Positions 12,439 to 23,160 of a DNA stretch of 64,000 nucleotides are shown piece after piece. The stretch lies in assembly GCF_963855985.1 (NCBI RefSeq), contig NC_087091.1:18296154-18360153 (forward strand), read 5' to 3'. Under the pieces are notes generated by a model. The model did no database searches. It saw only the letters and a list, made by a program, of their open reading frames with translations, and was not told the origin of the DNA. Each line of letters starts with the position of its first letter. Positions within the stretch are counted from its first letter, which is position 1. The position numbers and the translations under genes are program-made. The DNA comes from Ostrinia nubilalis. Lineage: Eukaryota; Arthropoda; Insecta; Lepidoptera; Crambidae.

Positions 12439-14677
12439 CATCATTCATCATCATTTCAGCCATAGGACGTCCACTGCTGAACATAGGCCTCCCCCAATGC
12501 TTTCCATGTTGATCGATTGGCAGCGGTCTGCGTCCAGCGCTTCCCTGCTACCTTTACGATGTCGTCGGTCCACCTTGTAGGTGGACGTCCCACGCTGCAT
12601 TTTCCGGTACGCGGCCTCCATTCCAGAACCTTTCTGCCCCATCGGCCGTCAGTTCTGCGTACTATGTGCCCTGCCCATTGCCACTTCAGCTTGCTAATCC
12701 GTCGGGCTATGTCAGCGACTTTGGTTCGTTTACGGATCTCCTCATTTCTGATTCGATCTCGCAAAGAAACACCAAGCATAGCCCTCTCCATAGCACGCTG
12801 TGCAACTTTGAGCTTCTGTATAAGGCCTATAGTGAGAGGCCACGTTTCCGAGCCATAAGTTATCACTGGTAACACACATTGGTTATACACTCTAGTCATC
12901 AGGCATTGAGGTATTTTGGACGAAAAGATGTTGCGTAGTTTCCCGAACGCTGCCCAGCCGAGTTGGATTCGACGATTGACCTCCTTCTCGAAATTGGACC
13001 TACCTAGCTGGATCGTTTGTCCGAGGTAGACATACTTGTCGACAATCTCGAGAATTGAGCTCCCAACTGAAACTGGGTAGGGCGTAACATGGACATTCGA
13101 CATAAGCTTCGTTTTGTCCATGTTCATCCTCAGGCCTACCTGTTGGGAAACTCGATTAAGGTCTTCGAGCATTGTGCCAAGATCTTCCAACGATTCTGCC
13201 ATGACTACAATATCGTCGGCAAACCGAAGGTGAGTGATGTACTCGCCATTAATGTTTATGCCGAATCCTTTCCATTCCAGGAGTTTGAAAGCGTCTTCCA
13301 ATGCAGCGGTAAACAGTTTCGGAGATATAACATCTCCCTGCCTAACGCCTCGCTGCAGTGGAATCGCCCCCGTGCTCTGCTCCTGTACTCGGACCGACAT
13401 GGTGGCGTTTTTGTACAAGCACTTCAGCACCTCGATATACCGATAGTCAATACGGCACCGCTGGAGAGATTGTAACACTGCCCAAGTCTCAATCGAATCG
13501 AAGGCCTTCTCATAGTCCACGAACGCTAAGCATAGTGGCAAGTTATACTCCTCAGTCTTCTGTATAACCTGCCGCAGCGTATGGATGTGGTCTATGGTAC
13601 TATAACCTTTTCGGAATCCGGCTTGTTCGGGAGGCTGGAAGTCATCGAACCTACGCGCGAGACGGTTCGTGATGACTCTCGAAAACAGTTTGTAGACATG
13701 ACTCAGAAGCGAGATGGGTCTGTAATTCTTCAGCAAGGTCTTATCACCTTTCTTGAAGAAGAGCACCACCACGCTTCTGTTCCATGCCTCTGGCGTAGTT
13801 CCCTGGAGTAAGACGGAGTTAAAGAGTCTCTGAAGGACTTTCAGTATCGGTGTTCCACCCGCATTCAGAAGCTCCGATGTTATTCCGTCATCACCCGGTG
13901 CCTTGTTGTTCTTTAGCTGTTTGAGAGCCATCCTAATCTCGTATAGGCTGATGTCCGGGATATCTTCGGTATAGTGTCGAGTTAGCTTAGCTCTTGGATC
14001 TGAAGTTGAGCTATCAACGGGTTTGGTGACCGAGGTATATAGCTGTCCATAAAACCTCTCGATCTCACCTAGAACCTCGGCTTTTGTTGACGTTACACTA
14101 CCGTCCGCCGTCGTTAGCTTCGTCAGCTGGCTTTGCCCAATAGAGTTGTCTCTTGCGAACACTTTGGAGCCTTGGTTCCGCTCTATCGCCTCTTTAATAC
14201 TGTTTGTATTAAAGTTGCGAATATCATGTCGCAAGGACTTCCTTATCTGTCTATTGAGCTGCCTATATGCCGTAGCGTCAACGGAGGACTGCAGCGTCAT
14301 TGCACGTCGTTCTGCCATGAGGTTGAGGGTGTGGTCGGTGAGCTTTTGCGGCTTGTCTTTACGACGAGGTCTAAAGAATTTAAACCCAGCCGCCTGGACA
14401 GTTTCTACGAACCCATTATTGATCTCATCCACTGACTCGCAGTTTTCCAGGCATGCAAAGCGATTTGACAACTCGAGCTGAAAGCTCTCGGGGCAGTGGA
14501 TATGGGAATTGTAGGGTCGGAGCGTAGACTTCATCAGACGGGACCTTTCTAGCTTGACGTTAATATTTAGTATGCCTCTGACCATTCAGTGATCACTACC
14601 GGTTTTCACCCTGTTGATCACGGAGACATCACTAAATATTCGTCGCTTTGTGGTCATGATGAAGTCAGTCAAGTCAA
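12439..14677 (-). mobile_element. RTE-type non-LTR retrotransposon, 5'-truncated
   Basis: Flanked by an 11-bp direct repeat cttgtaaaagt at 12428-12438 and 14678-14688, which I read as the target-site duplication. The 3' end (left, minus strand) has the imperfect (gat)n tail typical of this family. The 5' endonuclease region is missing except for its last codons. It lies antisense in the intron between the two Ig3 exons. Confidence 0.9.
12456..14585 (-). CDS. RTE-type reverse transcriptase ORF (C-terminal 709 aa, endonuclease lost)
   Basis: Reverse transcriptase of a LINE that copies its RNA at the nicked target site. Residues are numbered from the first ATG of the open frame. NNKAPGDDGIT is near 226-236, KNYRPISLLSHVYKLF near 286-301, catalytic motif A AFVDYEKAFDS near 354-364, motif B GVRQGDVISPKLF near 413-425 and motif C FADD near 455-458. 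The C-terminal tail includes WAGHIVRRTDGRWGRKVLEW and ends YVQQWTSYG. The frame is open for 709 codons. Immediately upstream, the conserved G-S-D-H-R of the endonuclease end reads G-S-D-H-stop (TGA), and the element ends 90 bp further on, so it is dead as an autonomous element. It is clearly related to, but diverged from, the RTE copy at 17780-20991. Confidence 0.9.
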   Translation of the reverse strand: MVRGILNINVKLERSRLMKSTLRPYNSHIHCPESFQLELSNRFACLENCESVDEINNGFVETVQAAGFKFFRPRRKDKPQKLTDHTLNLMAERRAMTLQSSVDATAYRQLNRQIRKSLRHDIRNFNTNSIKEAIERNQGSKVFARDNSIGQSQLTKLTTADGSVTSTKAEVLGEIERFYGQLYTSVTKPVDSSTSDPRAKLTRHYTEDIPDISLYEIRMALKQLKNNKAPGDDGITSELLNAGGTPILKVLQRLFNSVLLQGTTPEAWNRSVVVLFFKKGDKTLLKNYRPISLLSHVYKLFSRVITNRLARRFDDFQPPEQAGFRKGYSTIDHIHTLRQVIQKTEEYNLPLCLAFVDYEKAFDSIETWAVLQSLQRCRIDYRYIEVLKCLYKNATMSVRVQEQSTGAIPLQRGVRQGDVISPKLFTAALEDAFKLLEWKGFGININGEYITHLRFADDIVVMAESLEDLGTMLEDLNRVSQQVGLRMNMDKTKLMSNVHVTPYPVSVGSSILEIVDKYVYLGQTIQLGRSNFEKEVNRRIQLGWAAFGKLRNIFSSKIPQCLMTRVYNQCVLPVITYGSETWPLTIGLIQKLKVAQRAMERAMLGVSLRDRIRNEEIRKRTKVADIARRISKLKWQWAGHIVRRTDGRWGRKVLEWRPRTGKCSVGRPPTRWTDDIVKVAGKRWTQTAANRSTWKALGEAYVQQWTSYG

Positions 14678-15057
14678 CTTGTAAAAGTAAATAAAAAGAT
14701 TTTATTTTTATTTTATTTTATTTTTTATTCCAAAATAAATACAGTCTTGAAGGGAAAGGATAGCAAATAGGATATACCCTCGGACCCTGGGATATAGAAT
14801 CCATTACAAATTACAATAACATTCATCAGTATTTCGTGTCCGTTTCGTTTTTGTTTTCACTCCTCAATAACATTACTACTAGTTTTACGACTGTCCAGCT
14901 TTGAAGTCTGAGTCATATTACACCGTTGCTGACATGTCCCTCATACACTATAAACTTTGTAGCGACTTGTACGAGAGTATGTACTGGTAGTAACAACAGA
15001 GAGGCACTAAAAAAAAAGTACACAAGTGAGGAATACACGTTAGATACCTGCTTTATT

Positions 15058-15200
15058 TACTATATCTATACTAATATTATAAAGCTGAAGAGTTAGTTTG
15101 TTTGTTTGTTTGTTTGGTTGAACGCGCTAATCTCAGGAACTACTGGACCGATTTGAAAAATTCTTTTTGTGTTGGATAGCCCGTTAGTTCCTGAAGGCTT
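15058..15200. repeat. Lepidopteran interspersed repeat fragment
   Basis: Starts tatctatactaatattataa, has (gttt)n at 15095-15117, then aactactggaccgatttgaa. Related fragments occur at 38830-38935, 39225-39350 and 59350-59550. Confidence 0.7.
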
Positions 15201-15619
15201 TAGGCTATTTATCATCACGCTAAGACTAATAGGAGCGGAGCACCAATCAAGAATATTTCAAATCAGTGAATTTTTTCCTTTTGAGAGCTGACGCTGCGTA
15301 AACGGTTAAAGTTTCGCAAAAATCATGTATGACAGGATTGTTCCCCTTTAAAAGTTCTTTAAAAAAGTCCGCGGTAGCATATGTCTATCTTTTAAGGTTG
15401 GCTCATAGTAACCATTTTTATGCAAAAAAAAACTGTTTTAAAATAATGCATTATTTGTGAAGGTGTTTTTATAAACATGATATTAATCCTTATCCAAATA
15501 AATAAATTATTCACCACAAGTATTTAATTTTAAACATTCTTGCCCTTTACACCATTCGATTTCAATAAATATCTTAGGAGATATCGCAGTTTTAAAATCA
15601 TATCGCAGCAAAATAATGA

Positions 15620-15910
15620 TCAAGTACTACGCGCGCTACTGATGGATCAATGCACAGCCTAAACCGCTGATCGTAAAGACCTGAAACTTGGACGGTGTGT
15701 TCTTTGTATGACGTAAGCATCTGATAAGAAAGGATTTTCCAAAATTCTACCCCTAAGGAGGTAAAAAGGAGGGGCAAAGTTTGTATGAAATAACGAGATT
15801 CCTTCGTCCAATCTACTTAAAATTTTGCATAAGCATTCTATAACAGAATTAATGGAAGACGTGTTTCGTATTTTAGTGAAATGCACCCCCTAACTATGTT
15901 AAAAAGGGGT
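15620..15910. repeat. Lepidopteran interspersed repeat fragment, internal part
   Basis: Carries tgatggatcaatgcacagcc, a paired wording of (aaccgctgatcg) and aagaaaggattttccaaaat, then runs of ccctaaggaggtaaaaagga. It shares layout with the 55970-56440 copy. No protein product. Confidence 0.55.
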
Positions 15911-16477
15911 AGAAAGTTATTTTAGTGGTGATTTGCTTTAAAGTTGATATTAATTACTCATTAGTGCATTTTTTTACAATCATGACGTCATGTTAACGAC
16001 TACCATACTCTAGGGGCCTCCACTTAACCTCGGAGTGGGTGCCCGCTGCGTGCGCTCGCCCAACAATGCATAGTAATGCATGAAAGTCATGCCGCGGGCA
16101 CCTGCTTGCGCTGTATACATAAACTCATTTTCGCGCGAGAGTTTTGGCGGAGGCCCTTGAGGTAGTGGGAGATTTTGAGGAAAAGCTCCTTCTCCCACGG
16201 CCAGTGGCATGCTGGAAGCTTGGTGATTCTAGCACCCGTAGGAAAATATAAAAAAAAGTTTACCAATTATACTGCGGTAGGTGTAGTTTTCGATTTCGTT
16301 GTAAAAAAATAATACCACCGAGTAACTTTCACCGGATCAAAGGCCGAGCTGCATATTCATAAAATATAAGAAAAAAATATTTTCATGTTTATTTAACCTG
16401 ATTTTTATATTTTAAAAGTATTCAAACATTTAGATAATAACGTTAAAAAATTTAAAAATAATCGTATGAGAACGTTT

Positions 16478-16600
16478 TCGACTTCTCCACGGACGAAGTC
16501 GCGGGCAAAAGCTATTTGTAAAATAATTAGACTAAATTATTAAAAGTGCCTACCCAAAGTCATTATTCCACGCGGACGAAGTCGCGGGCACATGATATGA
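16478..16600. repeat. Two nearby ends of the cgcgacttcgtccgcg repeat
   Basis: Two blocks, ccacggacgaagtcgcgggc at about 16488 and ccacgcggacgaagtcgcgg at about 16568, each the end of a lepidopteran interspersed repeat in the same orientation. Probably two overlapping or nested insertions. Confidence 0.6.
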
Positions 16601-17779
16601 TATAAGTCACCGAAGGCTACAGTAGTTGAAGACACTCCATGATTCCAATAATAATTTCACTGTGACAAACTCTACTATGAGCATGACTATCAACATTCTA
16701 CAAATATTATATTTATCGACGAACCCTATTAGTGATTTAAGTAGTCAAACAATTATGAAACGTCAGGTGGGAAAAATCAGAACTAATAACCCAGTACCTA
16801 CTCATAGTAGCACCCTCCTGTCAATGTCATATCTGGGACACTTTGGTGTTGTATAAATACAACCATCACAGAAGAATGAAAGAGCCAAATCTATAAAATA
16901 ATTTTGCATAGTAGGGCCTGGCCAGACATTCCGATGCGGAGCTGTTAATAATTCGGGCGTCGGTAAATCTGCAGGACGAGCCTGTTGGCCCCGCACGATT
17001 AATTGTTGCGGCGGACGGGGTAATTGATGGTTTCGACAACCGACGAAGAAATTTACTGGGGCACCGTCTAAGAATTATGATGACGATTTTAATTTGATTG
17101 CAAATTGGTTCAATTGAAAATTTTAGCAGCACTTGAGCGCTTTCACATTTAGTCTATTTAGCTTTAGAGACAGACGCGCTGCCGAAAATTTCATACTATG
17201 TGACAGCGGATGCATGCCTTCACATTATAAAAACGCCGCTGCCGCGCTGAAGTCGCGCTACTAACGCCCCTAATGAGAAAGCGCTCTTAAGGCTATCAGT
17301 ATGTCAGTAATACTCTGATCATCATCTTGTAAGCTCAGATATATCACATCACACATCAAACTTGTGAGTCTAAGGGTCAACTGACTAACCGTGAGATTGA
17401 TTCAGTTTGATCAGCTTTCAAGAATTCCGTTGTTTTTTAGACTGACGAGGGTTCTCACCAATATGTTTGCTACTTTCAATATTAAAAGATGAGAAAACTT
17501 CTGTCGAGGCATCGAATCAATCATACATTTTAATACCTACGTTTTAGTTTATTATTTAAACGCTTAAATCGCTTTTTATAAAGTTGGTCCGTGGCACCAA
17601 AAACTATTAGGAAGTGAGAAATGTCCCGCCAGCCCGCCATACATCCTGGCCACCGCGGTATAATGAGGTGGGCATCAGTCACTTCCAGTTCTGATTTTTG
17701 CCTGCGCTATGTTTTGCGTGCAGAACTTCAACTACAATTTTGATGTACAAAACCGTTTAACATTTGTTACTTATTTAAA

Positions 17780-19152
17780 GAGCCAACAGACAGATCTCTT
17801 GCGAACACTTTAGAGCCCTTGTTTCGCTCGATCGCCTCTTTAATACGGTCTGTATTAAATTGGCGTAAGTCGCGAGTCAAAGACTTGGAGATCTGTCTGT
17901 TAAGACGCCGATACTGAGCAGCATCTTCAGAGGACTGCAGAACCAAGTTCCGTCTCTCTTCCATGAGTTGATTGGTGAGGTCAGAGATCTTTTTGGTTCT
18001 TTTTGAACGACGGGTTTTAAAGAACTTAGACCCAGTCGTTTGGACAATTTCCACGAACCTGTCATTGTATTCGTCCACATTTCCGCAGTCTCCTAGGCAT
18101 TCGAAACGATTTTGCAGTTCGAGCTGAAAGCTTTCGGGGTTTTGGAGTTGGATGGGCGCTGGGCGGAGTGTAGACTTCAACAGTCGACATCTCTCGAGCT
18201 TGGGTCTGATATTCAATGTGCCTCTTACCATTCGGTGATCGCTTCCTGTTTTGACCGAGTTGATCACAGAAACATCATTGAATATATGCTTCTTCGTCGA
18301 CAAGATGAAGTCGATCTCATTTTTTGTAGCGCCATTGGGATGCAGCCATGTCCACTTTCGCTGTTTTGGCTTCCTGAAGAAGGAGTTCATCATAAAGAGG
18401 CCCTCCTTCTCCATAAAGCCAGCCAGCAGTTGGCCACGTGCGTTCCTCTCTCCGTACCCAAATTGCCCCACTTTCAGCTCATTATCGCTTCGTATTCCCA
18501 GCTTCGCGTTAAAGTCCCCCATCACAACGGTAAAATGGGACCGGGAGCTATGTATGGCTCTGGAAATATCCTCATACATAGTCTCCACTTCGTCGTCGGG
18601 GTGTTCCGTGGTCGGTGCGTATACCTGTATGACCTTCAGCGAATACCGTTTGGTGATTCTGAGTATAAGGTATGCTACCCTCGCCGAAACACTCTCGATC
18701 TGTACCACGTTGTTGATAAGGGACTTGTGGACGATAAACCCGACACCACCCTGGGACTGCTGGTCGCCCTCCCGGAAATAGAGCAGGTTTCCGGATTTGA
18801 GGATTATGGTGTCCTCCCCCTCTCTTCGGACTTCACATAATCCTACGATATCCCACCGTAACCTGCTCAATTCTTCCTCGAGTTCCACTAGCTTCACGTC
18901 TGTACGCAGTGTGCGAGCGTTGAAGGTTGCCAGGGCCAGAGGTCGTCGGTGTTGGTAGCTTGGCATCCCCCGGGGATTCTTCGCACCCCTTGCCCCACCG
19001 TTACCGTGACCGCTACCGTGGTCCGGGATAGTGGGGCCGCCGGGGACTAGGGGCCGTTTTATTGTGTGTACAACCATTCTGGAGGGTTTTGCCCTAATCG
19101 CCACGCTTGGCAGGCGGGTTGGCGATCGCAGTTTTTTTGTTTGGTTTCGCAC
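17780..19152 (-). CDS. RTE ORF, N-terminal part with APE-type endonuclease (inverted half)
   Basis: Encodes the nicking endonuclease that starts target-primed reverse transcription. Residues are numbered in the 461-codon open frame. A basic N-terminal stretch is followed by FNARTLRTD near 76, the metal-binding glutamate in CEVRREGE near 106, VYAPTTEH near 177, GDFNAKLG near 212-219, TWLHPNGATKNEIDFIL near 268 and the terminal GSDHRMVRG near 303. All APE catalytic motifs are present. The frame then enters the linker (FKTRRSKRTKK), reaches SKVFARDLSVG and is cut by the inversion point, gaining a few flank-encoded residues before a stop. The start is uncertain: a nearby alternative is the ATG of MPSYQHRR. 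Confidence 0.9.
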
Positions 19153-19265
19153 GCAGACGCTGCTGCCCGTCTGGTGCTACAGGGGTTTTATCGCCTCTTA
19201 CGACACGCCTCCTGTCAGCGGTGGGGAAAAGTATTCTTTTACGGCCGTCCCCACACGGCACTAAA

Positions 19266-20984
19266 GTGGGCTCTAAAGTGTTCGCAAGAGATCTGTCTGT
19301 TGGCCAAAGCCAACTGACCAAGCTGAAAACCGAGGATGGCAGAGCCATTTCGTCGGGGCCGGAGATATTGGAAGAGGTTGAGAAGTTCTACGGACAATTA
19401 TACACGAGTGTACGCACACCTGTCACAAATCTAGCCGAAGACCCAAGAGCTAGATTGATCCGACACTATACCGAAGATATCCCGGACGTCAGTCTGTACG
19501 AGATTAGAATGGCTCTCAAACAGCTAAAGAACAACAAGGCACCGGGTGATGATGGAATCACGGCTGAGCTTTTGAAGGCAGGTGGAACGCCGATACTGAA
19601 GGCTCTTCAGAAGCTGTTCAATTCCGTCATCCTCGAAGGAAAAACGCCTACGACATGGCACAGAAGTGTGGTGATACTCTTCTTCAAAAAAGGTGACAAA
19701 ACCTTGTTGAAGAATTATAGACCCATCTCACTTCTGAGCCATATCTACAAGCTGTTTTCGAGAGTCATTACGAATCGTCTCGCTCGCAGGCTCGACGACT
19801 TCCAGCCTCCCGAACAAGCCGGTTTCCGAAAAGGCTTTGGTACCATAGACCACATACATACGCTGCGGCAGATTATACAGAAGACCGAGGAGTATAATCA
19901 GCCACTTTGCCTGGCGTTTGTGGATTATGAGAAAGCCTTCGATTCGGTCGAGACCTGGGCAGTGCTACAGTCTCTCCAAAGGTGCCAAATTGACTATCGT
20001 TATATCGAAGTGTTAAAAAGTTTATACAAAAACGCCACAATGTCAGTCCGCCTCCAGGATCGGGACTCGAAACCTATCCAGTTGCAGCGAGGGGTAAGAC
20101 AGGGAGACGTCATATCTCCAAAACTGTTTACCACCGCCCTGGAAGATGTCTTCAAGCTCTTGGACTGGAGCGGATTTGGCATAAATATCAACGGTGAGTA
20201 CATCACCCACCTTCGATTCGCGGACGATATCGTAGTCATGGCTGAAACCTTGGAAGATCTAGGCACAATGCTCGATGGCCTCAGTAGAGCCTCTCAACAA
20301 GTGGGTCTCAAAATGAACATGGACAAGACAAAAATCATGTCTAATGTCCGTGTCGCACCCACTCCTTTGAAGGTTGGAGACTCTACACTCGAAGCTGTTG
20401 ACAATTATGTATACCTGGGACAAACAGTCCAGTTAGGTAGGGCCAACTTCGAGAAAGAGGTCAATCGTCGAATCCAACTCGGCTGGGCAGCGTTCGGGAA
20501 GCTACGCAATATACTCACGTCCGAAATACCGCAGTGTCTCAAGACAAAAGTGTTCGAGCAGTGTGTGCTGCCAGTGTTGATTTATGGATCTGAAACGTGG
20601 TCGCTTACTATGGGCCTCATAAGAAGGCTCAAGGTCACCCAAAGGGCGATGGAGCGGGCCATGCTTGGAGTTTCCCTGCGTGATCGAATCAGAAATGAGG
20701 AGATCCGCAGGAGAACCAAAGTGACCGACATAGCTCGCAGAATTGCTAAAACCAAGTGGCAGTGGGCGGGGCACATAGCTCGTAGAGACGATGGCCGTTG
20801 GGGCAGAAAAGTTCTCGAGTGGCGACCACGGGCTGGAAAACGTAGCGTGGGCAGGCCTCCTACTAGGTGGACCGACGATCTCGTAAAGGTCGCGGGAAGA
20901 GCCTGGATGCGGGCAGCGCAGGACCGTGCATTGTGGAAAACCTTGGAGGAGGCCTTTGTCCAGCAGTGGACGTCATTTGGCTGA
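19266..20984 (+). CDS. RTE ORF, C-terminal part with reverse transcriptase (non-inverted half)
   Basis: Begins at the inversion point with GSKVFARDLSVGQSQLTK and runs open to the stop after QQWTSFG. It contains NNKAPGDDGIT, KNYRPISLLSHIYKLF, motif A AFVDYEKAFDS, motif B GVRQGDVISPKLF, motif C FADDIVVMAE and the C-terminal WAGHIARRDDGRWGRKVLEW region. There is no frameshift or stop in this half, so the insertion is recent by comparison with the other RTE fragments. The open frame continues leftward to 19107 only by reading the inverted 5' UTR backwards; that part is not real protein. Confidence 0.92.
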   Translation: MGSKVFARDLSVGQSQLTKLKTEDGRAISSGPEILEEVEKFYGQLYTSVRTPVTNLAEDPRARLIRHYTEDIPDVSLYEIRMALKQLKNNKAPGDDGITAELLKAGGTPILKALQKLFNSVILEGKTPTTWHRSVVILFFKKGDKTLLKNYRPISLLSHIYKLFSRVITNRLARRLDDFQPPEQAGFRKGFGTIDHIHTLRQIIQKTEEYNQPLCLAFVDYEKAFDSVETWAVLQSLQRCQIDYRYIEVLKSLYKNATMSVRLQDRDSKPIQLQRGVRQGDVISPKLFTTALEDVFKLLDWSGFGININGEYITHLRFADDIVVMAETLEDLGTMLDGLSRASQQVGLKMNMDKTKIMSNVRVAPTPLKVGDSTLEAVDNYVYLGQTVQLGRANFEKEVNRRIQLGWAAFGKLRNILTSEIPQCLKTKVFEQCVLPVLIYGSETWSLTMGLIRRLKVTQRAMERAMLGVSLRDRIRNEEIRRRTKVTDIARRIAKTKWQWAGHIARRDDGRWGRKVLEWRPRAGKRSVGRPPTRWTDDLVKVAGRAWMRAAQDRALWKTLEEAFVQQWTSFG

Positions 20985-21002
20985 AACGAAAACTTATTTA
21001 AA

Positions 21003-21745
21003 AGAATACTCTAAAAGCTTTACAATTCGGTAAAAATTTCGCTATACATACTTGAACTATGAAGCAGATATGGATTTTATTATGTTCGAAAAGAAAATGT
21101 GCTAGTAAGTAGTGATAATCAAATTAATGTAGGTACCGAGTTTTGATGAAAATAAGCTTTTTTTTACTCGTGAACAAAGAGAACTATGATGTGTTTATCG
21201 ATAATCGGTTTTGGTCCCAAATATACCCATTTATTCCCGTCCCACCATGGGCTGATCAATTATTCACGTCGCTGACGAGTGAACGCGGACGTTTGGCGGC
21301 CTTTTTGTTTGGATTTCCACTAATGTGTTTTGTTTTGTGTAATATTTCTCGATAAAGCAGGTGAATCGAGAATTAGGGCAGGGTTTACGGCCGGATTTTC
21401 AAAGTTTTTAAGCCGATTTGTGGCATTGTTCTATTCTGATTAAAATAAGTAATGTTGGATGTGGGACGTACCGTAACATACATAAATGTTTATACCTACC
21501 TAGAATAACTACTTAATGATAAGATGCTGTTCCATTTCAACTAAAATAGTAAGACACGGGTCTTAACGCGACGCTTATTATTGAGTTACATTATGTACTC
21601 ACGGCTTGACGTTTCGGCTGCGATGCTGCAGCCGTGTCGTGGTAACATCACTAGTGGTAGTGTAACAAATGACAATATGAGGGTAGTTACTTACTATTTT
21701 ACTTAATGATAAAGCAGGAAAATAACAGAAGTATTTGTTCTCCAG
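21003..21745 (+). other. DIP intron before the second Ig3 exon
   Basis: AT-rich. At 21547-21580 it carries atagtaagacacgggtctta, a motif also present at 38059-38080, probably part of a dispersed repeat. It ends in the acceptor gttctccag. Confidence 0.6.
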
Positions 21746-21855
21746 AGCACACATGAAACTCACGGTGCGGAACCTCCAGAGTGGTGACTTCGGGAACTAC
21801 AGGTGCATTTCCAAAAACTCCCTCGGGGAGACCGAGGGGTCCATCAGGCTTTACG
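21746..21855 (+). CDS. DIP-family Ig protein, exon covering the end of Ig3
   Basis: A 110-bp exon, phase 2 in and phase 1 out (TTTACG|gtaagt). It completes Arg with the previous exon and reads AHMKLTVRNLQSGDFGNYRC, then ISKNSLGETEGSIRLY. NYRCISKNSLGETEGSIR is a near-invariant stretch of the DIP family and carries the second Ig3 cysteine. The intron before it is 9.6 kb, over half of it two RTE insertions. Confidence 0.97.
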
Positions 21856-23097
21856 GTAAGTGGATTGTTGGTAAACATCGAAAGTAAGGGCACTCTAATG
21901 CAGAAAAAGTTTTGGATTCGTCTTCTGATGGGGTCGAGCCCGAAAATTTGCTTATCTATACACTTCAGTCTCGTTGTGGAGTGGTGAATATTGGATGAAC
22001 GTATAGTAATAGAAAGGTTGGTGGATATAGGAACTGAATTATTATAATAAAGATGATTAATTATTATAGTAAAAAAGATTAATAGGTTTTACTGTGTGTA
22101 TTGCATATAAAACTTTTATGGTATAACAACTGGCACAATAATAACGTATGGAAAAAAACTTAAAGGTTTATTTTATTTAAAAAAAAACCATTTCGTAAAA
22201 AGAGAAAAATATTGAAAAACCATTCAGTCCATGTTTTTTCATTATAATTTCAAATATCACGTCAAATTGTATTATTTATACCGACTCACAAAAAAAGAAA
22301 ATACCTTTAAATATTAGAGGTCGTCGGGCGTGTAAACAGCTGTTGATTCACAAAAAAACGGTGGGGAAAAATTACTTTTATAGTCAATGCATTGGATTTC
22401 ACTAGGTAATTACCAAGTATTTTATGAGGTAGCACATACCTTTACCATATAATTATTTAAAATAACAAGGCACTAATCGTGTGTCTGGAAATTCGTATAC
22501 GTTTAATTTAGTGTCTGCTTGCTTTTAAAATAAACTACAAAACAAGCAGACTACTAAAAAAGTTATAATCAACTTGTTGAGTGTTTCGATGCTACCGTAA
22601 AACTTTTTTAGTATTTTAGTAAAATATTTAAAGCTTGTAAGCAAGGGATGCATCTCTAAAAATTCCCGGAGACGCGACGTTCAGTTTACGGCGGGTTTGA
22701 TGTGTGCGCGCAAATTAACACCTGTGACAGGAATATTCCTGTTCGGGAACTTTGTGATTAAACAGGGTAATCCGAACGTAAGGCTTCTTTTGCTATATTG
22801 GTACAGAATTAAAGTGGTTATCTCCACTTTGTTATATTTTTGTGAAAAAATATCGCAGAAGAAAATAAAGTTTTCTAGAGCTGAGTATCAGGAGTAGATA
22901 TTTACATAGAATGTAGAATATAATAACTTGACAAAGCAAAAATTGTAAACTGATACTATTTTGCAGCATAAAAAGGAATTAATGAATATAGTGGTTTTTA
23001 TAAACTTGCGAAAAGTGAAACCTGCAGCCGCTCGTAATTTTTATGTAGACATCCTTGATAACAGACATAGTGTTACAGTATTTTTATTTTGTTCCAG
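21856..23097 (+). other. DIP intron after Ig3
   Basis: AT-rich, 1.2 kb, with no recognised feature. It ends in ttattttgttccag. Confidence 0.7.
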
Positions 23098-23160
23098 AAA
23101 TACCGATGCCCTCCACGTCTCCGAAGGCCACTGAAATGAAAAGCAACGCTCACAAAGAAA
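23098..23160 (+). CDS. DIP-family Ig protein, short linker exon after Ig3
   Basis: A 63-bp exon, phase 1 to phase 1, acceptor tgttccag and donor gtgagt. With the preceding G it reads EIPMPSTSPKATEMKSNAHK then E. E-I-P-x-P-S-T-S/P directly after the Ig3 G strand is the standard start of the DIP stalk that leads to the membrane anchor. It is Ser/Pro/Lys-rich and probably unstructured. Confidence 0.93.

Larger units (their letters stand above)
14689..17768 (+). other. DIP intron, between two RTE insertions
   Basis: AT-rich DNA with interspersed-repeat fragments (listed separately) and a low-complexity (tttta)n stretch at 14691-14735. A GC-richer patch at about 16915-17045 has a short frame on the minus strand without any recognisable feature. 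No host exon was seen. Confidence 0.6.
17780..20991. mobile_element. RTE-type LINE with inverted 5' half (twin-priming insertion)
   Basis: Flanked by the 11-bp direct repeat acttatttaaa at 17769-17779 and 20992-21002. The 5' half (5' UTR and endonuclease) lies on the minus strand from about 19262 down to 17780. The 3' half (reverse transcriptase to 3' end) lies on the plus strand from about 19263 to 20991. About 35 bp around gctctaaagtgttcgcaaga is present in both halves, once in each orientation. This is the expected outcome of 5' inversion by twin priming. The 3' end lacks a long (gat)n tail. Confidence 0.93.

Noticed and set aside
18112..18840. 242-codon plus-strand frame
   Set aside because: Antisense shadow of the RTE endonuclease ORF, which has all catalytic motifs on the minus strand. 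The same applies to the plus-strand frames at 12517-14481.
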